Shown: one piece after another, positions 58,844-64,000 of the stretch
How positions within the stretch are numbered: the stretch's first letter is position 1
How the letters are laid out: each line of letters begins with the position of its first letter
DNA from: Diprion similis
Taxonomy: Eukaryota; Arthropoda; Insecta; Hymenoptera; Diprionidae
Assembly (NCBI RefSeq): GCF_021155765.1
Contig: NC_060110.1
Coordinates: 21,598,001-21,662,000, forward strand
Direction: 5' to 3'
Length of the DNA: 64,000 bases
Position numbers and translations under genes: made by a program
The notes under the pieces: model-generated
Told to the model about the DNA's origin: nothing
Databases searched by the model: none
Seen by the model: only the letters and a program-made list of their open reading frames with translations

Positions 58844-61800
58844 CTGGATTTATAAAAAATGCAAATAAGCTAACCCATGACTTTTATAGAAAGCATTAAA
58901 ATCATTGATTCAATGAATGAATGAATGTTATCAGTACTTGTAGATTTAGCGGAAGTGTCAGCATAGATATCAGCAGATGTATGGAAGCCCTTCTCAGTTC
59001 GATTCTTGACACAGCGTTTGACTTCAATTTCAGTTCTTTTTCTGGTAGCACAATTTCCAAAGCAGATATAACGGCTGGCACTAATACTTGGACACCGTCA
59101 AGATCAAGCCGAAACAAGTCCGCTGAATTTAACAAAATACTGGCCAAAGTTTCTCCACATTCTCGCGTCTAAAAACGTAAAATGAATCTTTTGTCATTTT
59201 ACAATAGCGTACACTGTAAATCACTGCTCAACGTTCATCCAACTGGATACATGAATGTTGAGATCTAAGAGAAAAAACAATTGTTTGTGATTACCTCGTT
59301 TATTTTGAGACCGTGATACATAGCTTGATAGAATCTAGCTAAATAAACTGGCAAAATTTCTTCCCCGGTTTTCTTTGCACAAAATATTCGGCAAAGTGCA
59401 CCCATAGCTTCGGCTCTACCTGATTCATAACGGTCAATACCAAGCGACGGTGGGATTTCGCTAGTTGTTTCTTGCAATGAACTTGGTCCATCGACAAGAA
59501 CTGATGATGGACGCTTTGAAGCACCTGATGGCTCTGTAATAATTTTATAAATTATAGGTTTCCGTTAACTGACTTGGGTGCAAATTCAAAAATATTTCAA
59601 CTTATTGCCAGATTGACGTAAAATTCGGAAATGGACGCTTACGAGGCAAATTTTGTGACCATCCATCTGTGCCTATGAAAGCTGCTTCGAACAACCATTC
59701 TCCAAATAAATGTAATATACTGTTACATTTCGGCCTTCCTGGTGCTAACGGAGGCCTGATATCTTGGCCTAGCGATGTTACAGCTAAAAAGGTATATTTT
59801 CACATGATTTTCAACATTTTTTTCATTTAAAATTTCATTCTATTATAGCAGCTTCTTACAACCTCATTTAGCCTTACACGTTATGCTCGAAGTTGATGAC
59901 GGGCCAGAGTTGGGGGTCGATGCAGGCGGGTTGCTAGATATGCGACTTGTTGTTAATCCAATTAGAGAAGCTTTGGGGATTCCTGATCAATAAAATTAAG
60001 CACATGACGATAATGTAATGTATCTTCCTTTTAAGCACTTCAGTTAGCTATAATAGATTTTCCGAAATCCTATAAATATTTTACACAAGAGTCATCAAAA
60101 GTTTGGTAAAAACTAAAGCATATGCTGGGACAGTGCCAATAAATGGAATTTCCTGACCATCTTGTGTAACAGAATAGCAATGTGCAAAGACAATTTTATA
60201 CAAGTGATGCATTGTGCTAACAAGTAAATTGTTTTCAGGGAGCTGCTCTGACAGGTTGATAAATATTATAAATTGTAACAGACAAGATAATTTCGCACAC
60301 CACATAAGCTAAAAGTATTGCATCTTACGCTATTACGTCATCAATGAGATAAATGCAGGAGTTGGTGAAAGAATTGTAGTGGTAGATCAGTGCACTAATA
60401 ATAATACCCTTAGTAACAGCAGAGGGTGTAACACTGAAACTTTTGGCCAGTCTCCGCTGCGTTGGTGGTGTGGGGGAGGGCTGCGGCTGATCTTTACCAC
60501 CAGCTTTATCTCCCGCCACACCACCACCTCCGCCACTTGCAGATGTGACACTAGTGATGCAACATTCTTCCCAGCAGCAAGCCTGTGATACCCCTGGAAC
60601 ATTCGCATTGCCATGCGACCACAACCAAAAAGTAGAAAAGGTTGTGAAAGTGCTGGATTTGACATTGAGAGCGATGTAAGTGGTATGTGATATTTGAATT
60701 TGAAGACTTTACAATGTGATATGTACATTTAATTTATACCTCGTAAAACATTTTTATAAAAATCTGTAGTACACTGAGAAATTAAATAAAAACAAAATAT
60801 ACAGATTAATTTCACTAAATATATCAAGTTTTCAGCAATGTTTTAGCTAGTTGATGTGGATCGACACATCGAAGGATTTCACTAGCGCCTCTCCCATACA
60901 TGTATGAATACAAAAAATGTGCTTCAAACCACCCACATTTGTAAAAGTGACCAGAAAAACAACTGTAGCCACTACCACTTTGACAAACAGTAATGAAATA
61001 GAGAGCCAGCTTGTTGGCTTGCGTTATCATCGTATTTTATGGATAGAATGGAAAGTATCGCTGTTGAATTATCGGTACGTACAGTTAAAAATTTGACAAA
61101 CATTTGAAATATTTTAAGAAAATATAACGATTCACTGATGTCGTAAATTTTATGATATATACACATCATATTACAAATATAATCATAATGTCACAGATTC
61201 TACTCACCCAGAAAAGCATCAACTTGACCAGCAATACCTTTGATAGCCTTTAGAAATATATGCGGTAAACCCTGTAAGCAGGGATGCTGGCATGGATCAA
61301 CCACGTTTTGACTAGCGATAGCGTACTGCAGAAATGCTTGCGTTTGAGATACTACAGCTGGTCTGCACAAATCTACTGGATCGCCAACAGTTCGAAGTAA
61401 TCTGTACCATGATTGTGCCACTGCTTCATCAGACATTGTTGGAGGTACCAGGTGTGCGTCTTCGTCACCTAATTTGTATCATTATGTTCAAAATTGCAAC
61501 TTTGACAATTAATTCGTTAATGTTAGAGTGTCAAGTCAAATTTAATTAACGTTTCATTATTTCACATTTTCCAACAACAAAAATTGGTAATTTCATTGTT
61601 CAGTCTGAATGAAGGACACAAGAGTTGAGAGGATCTCGGCAATCAGGCGGTTCAAATTAATTTGAGACTACTTACTGATTTTCAATTCCGGAAACATTGG
61701 ACCGTACATAACTTGCAGTAATTTAGCAGTCAGAGCCAGGCATACACGATTCCATTGTTCTACCAGAGCTAATCTATGACGCCATCGCAAACATGATTCT

Positions 61801-63333
61801 CGTAAAGTGCGCCACAGTGGAGGAGATGGAAAATTGCGTTCACAAGCGACGAGCCATACCTGAAACGAAGTGACATTGTTCATACATGAATTTATCTAAA
61901 ATAAAAAAGGTTGAAGCTAGCAGCCAAAATTAGCAGCCAAATGTTCATACATAATCTTCATTTCAATAAGGTACTGAAGTCCGAAAATCAAAATTTTGTT
62001 AAATACCTTAAACCCCCAATACTTTTATACAATGATGCGGATAAAACTGAACTACATTTTTTTATTTCCAAAAAGTTTAACACTTTTGGCTGCTAACTCT
62101 AGCTGCTATCTTCAGCTTCATCTAGAATAAACGACTTGTTAATTTTTTTTTAAATGCATAGAATTAGGAATTAACATTGAGTATATTATTACCTCCAACA
62201 ATACACCAAGAACTCTTTCACACAGCTGTTCACCTGCATCCTCTCTAACAGCAGGTGGTGCTAACAAAGCATCGTTTATTCCAATTAAAAATAATAATAA
62301 GCTCTCCCATGTTTCTCTCTCCAAAGTTGCAGGTCCTCTTGCAACTTGCTGGAGAGTTCTGAGCACCCTGTGACAAAGCACAGCTTGCCTATTTATTGTG
62401 TCAGCTCCTGCAAAAGAGTGTAACAAATTGTTCAAAAAAGCAAAAAATTAAGTGAACAATCGAAATACCTAAGATATTGAAAGACAATTGCAGCAAGTGT
62501 TAGTTTAGTTCTTTACCTAAATCCTGGTACAAAAATGGCCAGACTATGGACAAGAAAGATAGAAAAATTTGGTTAATCTATTGATAAGGGATATATATAT
62601 ATAAGACAATAAACAGTTGGTACAATTTTGTCAGAGGAACAAAAATGTTCGTAACATTACTCAAACTAAGTCTTAAAAGTTATTCTGTTCCCATTGTAAG
62701 TTGATACAAAATAACTTCAACTAACTAGCTAATAAAATTCTAGAACACACCAATGATTCTAAAACTATGCTTAGATCATTTTCTAAAATACTCATCTATT
62801 GTGATTATGAATTAATTATTGTTAAACCGATCAACAATATTGCGTTGACTTGAAAGACATTCTTGTTATTACAATTTCACCAACTGAACTAACAAAAACG
62901 AAAAAAACAGTTTAAAATATATCTTACCTTCTCCCTTTCTTGGTACAAATAAATTATGAAAATGGCTGATTATTTTACGTGCATAAAAATTTGGGTCCTC
63001 GACAATGGGTCTTGGTACAGAAATCTTTGGCGACGAATACAGAGCAGATAGCCATTCGCAATAAACATTAACGCAGTCTCTGACAGTATCGTGCTCCGCC
63101 AGTGGCAACGAAAGTCCGAAACAAATGACTTCCATACACCACTGAACTTCTCGATCGGTAGTCAACGGGCTGTGCTCAGCCGCCTGTGTTATGCCAAGGT
63201 TAGTAGCTAGCTGACGGACGATCGAAAGCGCTACTTCTCGTCCGGCTACAGGATGGAATTTTTTTAAAACGCTTTGGCTGTCTTCCGAGCCATTCTGAAC
63301 TAGTGTGCTCAGGGAGGCCCATTCTGAATACAT
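53106..63333 (-). CDS. RALGAPB: Ral GTPase-activating protein subunit beta
   Basis: Twenty coding exons joined in frame give 1552 aa (human about 1490): 62928-63333, 62193-62407, 61676-61859, 61208-61468, 60408-60593, 59878-59982, 59643-59783, 59295-59533, 58938-59168, 58690-58843, 58497-58604, 57720-57821, 57388-57528, 56655-57073, 56163-56572, 55640-56051, 55203-55515, 54689-54952, 54201-54450, 53106-53223. RALGAPB pairs with an alpha subunit to switch off RalA/RalB, controlling exocytosis and mTORC1. Landmarks shared with the vertebrate protein include MYSEW at the start, [55 protein letters not shown] and PPHVRRR near the end. The ATG at 63333 matches the vertebrate start; an upstream ATG at 63471 is in the same open frame but lies beyond a good acceptor. 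Function is well known for the family and inferred here. Confidence 0.95.
53409..54010. mobile_element. 600-bp element with long terminal inverted repeats
   Basis: The left arm 53409-53560 begins acacaggtccgcaaaaac. The right arm 53868-54010, reverse-complemented, begins acacaggtccaaaaagat. The arms then stay alignable for about 145 bases, sharing gtgctgggggt, tatttttcttg, atttttttcc, ctgaaca, attgggggt, atgtgaa and aaaccatgttttag. About 300 bp lie between them, without a transposase. It is inside the last intron of RALGAPB (53224-54200). A non-autonomous DNA transposon or foldback element fits best. No clear target-site duplication was seen. Confidence 0.75.
58938..63333 (-). CDS. RALGAPB: RALGAPB exons 1-9: alpha-helical N-terminal half
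   Basis: These encode residues 1 to about 656. Conserved blocks are [132 protein letters not shown] and [20 protein letters not shown], which suit a helical-repeat scaffold. Exon 5 (60408-60593) is a poorly conserved Gly/Ser/Pro insert with a Cys-rich start; its acceptor is the least certain. The disordered section [16 protein letters not shown] resembles the phospho-regulated loop of the vertebrate protein. Confidence 0.9.
61909..62118. mobile_element. 210-bp miniature inverted-repeat element
   Basis: The left arm 61909-61943 contains gaagctagcagccaaaatta and a second gcagccaaa. The right arm 62083-62118, reverse-complemented, reads aagctgaagatagcagctag, then agttagcagccaaaag. Most of the 35 bases match, including the doubled tagcagc words. 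It lies in the intron between RALGAPB exons 2 and 3 (61860-62192). No coding content. A MITE is likely. Confidence 0.55.
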
Positions 63334-64000
63334 TCCTCCTCCAGAATCCTGTGCCGAGGTAAGGTTACGGTATGAAAATAAAAACATGGTTATTAAATTC
63401 GAAAACGCGTATTTACGATCCTGTGATATTTCATTATCTACGAGAATATCGTGTGGGCGTAATTTCCCCATTGTTAAAAGACATTATTAACCTTTAGTTT
63501 GCTATGTTTGACGATTATTTGACAATTTACCGAGATCGAGATTCTCGGCCCAGTCAGTATTGAGGTTATACGTACAACTTTGACAAATGTCAGGCTTTGC
63601 GTCAACGATAGTCTACGTGTCAAACGTAATATCGAATGCTGGACTATGAGGCGTATAAGTTACCTTGAGATTAACCCTGTTGAATACGCCTAAATTCATA
63701 GATTACCATGCGCCAGTATGACGTACGATTGGGAAGGAATAATTAATTAACTTCCGACTCTGAACTGTCAAACTCAACACAAAACTTGCAGTGTAGTGGT
63801 GTTGTAGTCACCGTAGCTCAACACCTAGAATAGAAATGCTCAACAGCTGGTAGTGGCAGCGCGAACCTGTCCGAAATTGATCCACCTAGCGGTCATTTGA
63901 CAAAAGTAACTCTACGCGTAATGCGCATGCGCACTGGCTGATTTTGCTTTATAAATAAACGAAACTATACGAGAATCGACGAGTATGAGAGACAGGTGTA
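63334..64000 (-). promoter_or_regulatory. RALGAPB 5' leader and promoter side
   Basis: The coding start at 63333 is preceded by GCACAG|GATTCTGGAGGAGGA, a good acceptor, so the 5' UTR probably begins in an upstream exon within 63.4-63.9 kb. The sequence further right is more GC-balanced and housekeeping-promoter-like. No start site can be fixed by eye. Confidence 0.4.

Overview
The window is eukaryotic nuclear DNA, most likely from an insect. Its genes are split by GT-AG introns, the non-coding DNA is AT-rich and full of microsatellites, and a MADF/BESS-type protein and a fly-style MRP transporter with duplicated internal exons are both present. A hymenopteran is possible, but the sequence does not prove the order. 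I joined exons by hand using splice sites and reading phase. Every junction in the five main genes closes in frame, and four of the predicted lengths are close to or in the range of their families.

Layout: 1-12.7 kb is gene-poor, with microsatellites, two G runs of about 20, purine tracts and short inverted repeats; one weak first-exon candidate lies at 12.75-12.82 kb (minus). At 14.0-15.6 kb (minus) is a three-exon MADF-BESS DNA-binding protein (289 aa). Divergent from it, at 16.9-18.7 kb (plus), is a four-exon sphingosine-1-phosphate phosphatase (426 aa). Convergent with that, at 20.3-21.8 kb (minus), is PIH1D1, a subunit of the R2TP chaperone (329 aa). At 24.1-44.8 kb (minus) is a full-length ABCC/MRP multidrug-resistance transporter (1536 aa per isoform). 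From 44.8 to 53.1 kb there is repeat-rich non-coding DNA. At 53.1-63.3 kb (minus) is RALGAPB, the beta subunit of the Ral GTPase-activating complex (20 coding exons, 1552 aa).

The main finding is the MRP gene. It holds two groups of tandem homologous exons that appear to be used one at a time: a pair of exactly 147 nt each (transmembrane helices before NBD1) and a set of four of exactly 221 nt each (second transmembrane domain). One choice from each gives eight possible transporters. The 221-nt exons cannot be skipped or doubled without breaking the frame; the 147-nt ones can. Drosophila MRP is known to have two such variable exons, so the design is known, but the copy numbers and the inverted repeats inside the surrounding introns here are specific to this locus.

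Other structure: an element of about 600 bp with arms of about 150 nt sits in the last RALGAPB intron, a smaller one sits in its second coding intron, and several short foldback repeats lie elsewhere. Apart from MRP and SGPP, which both act on membrane lipids or amphiphiles, the genes have no obvious shared pathway; this is ordinary insect gene order rather than an operon or island.
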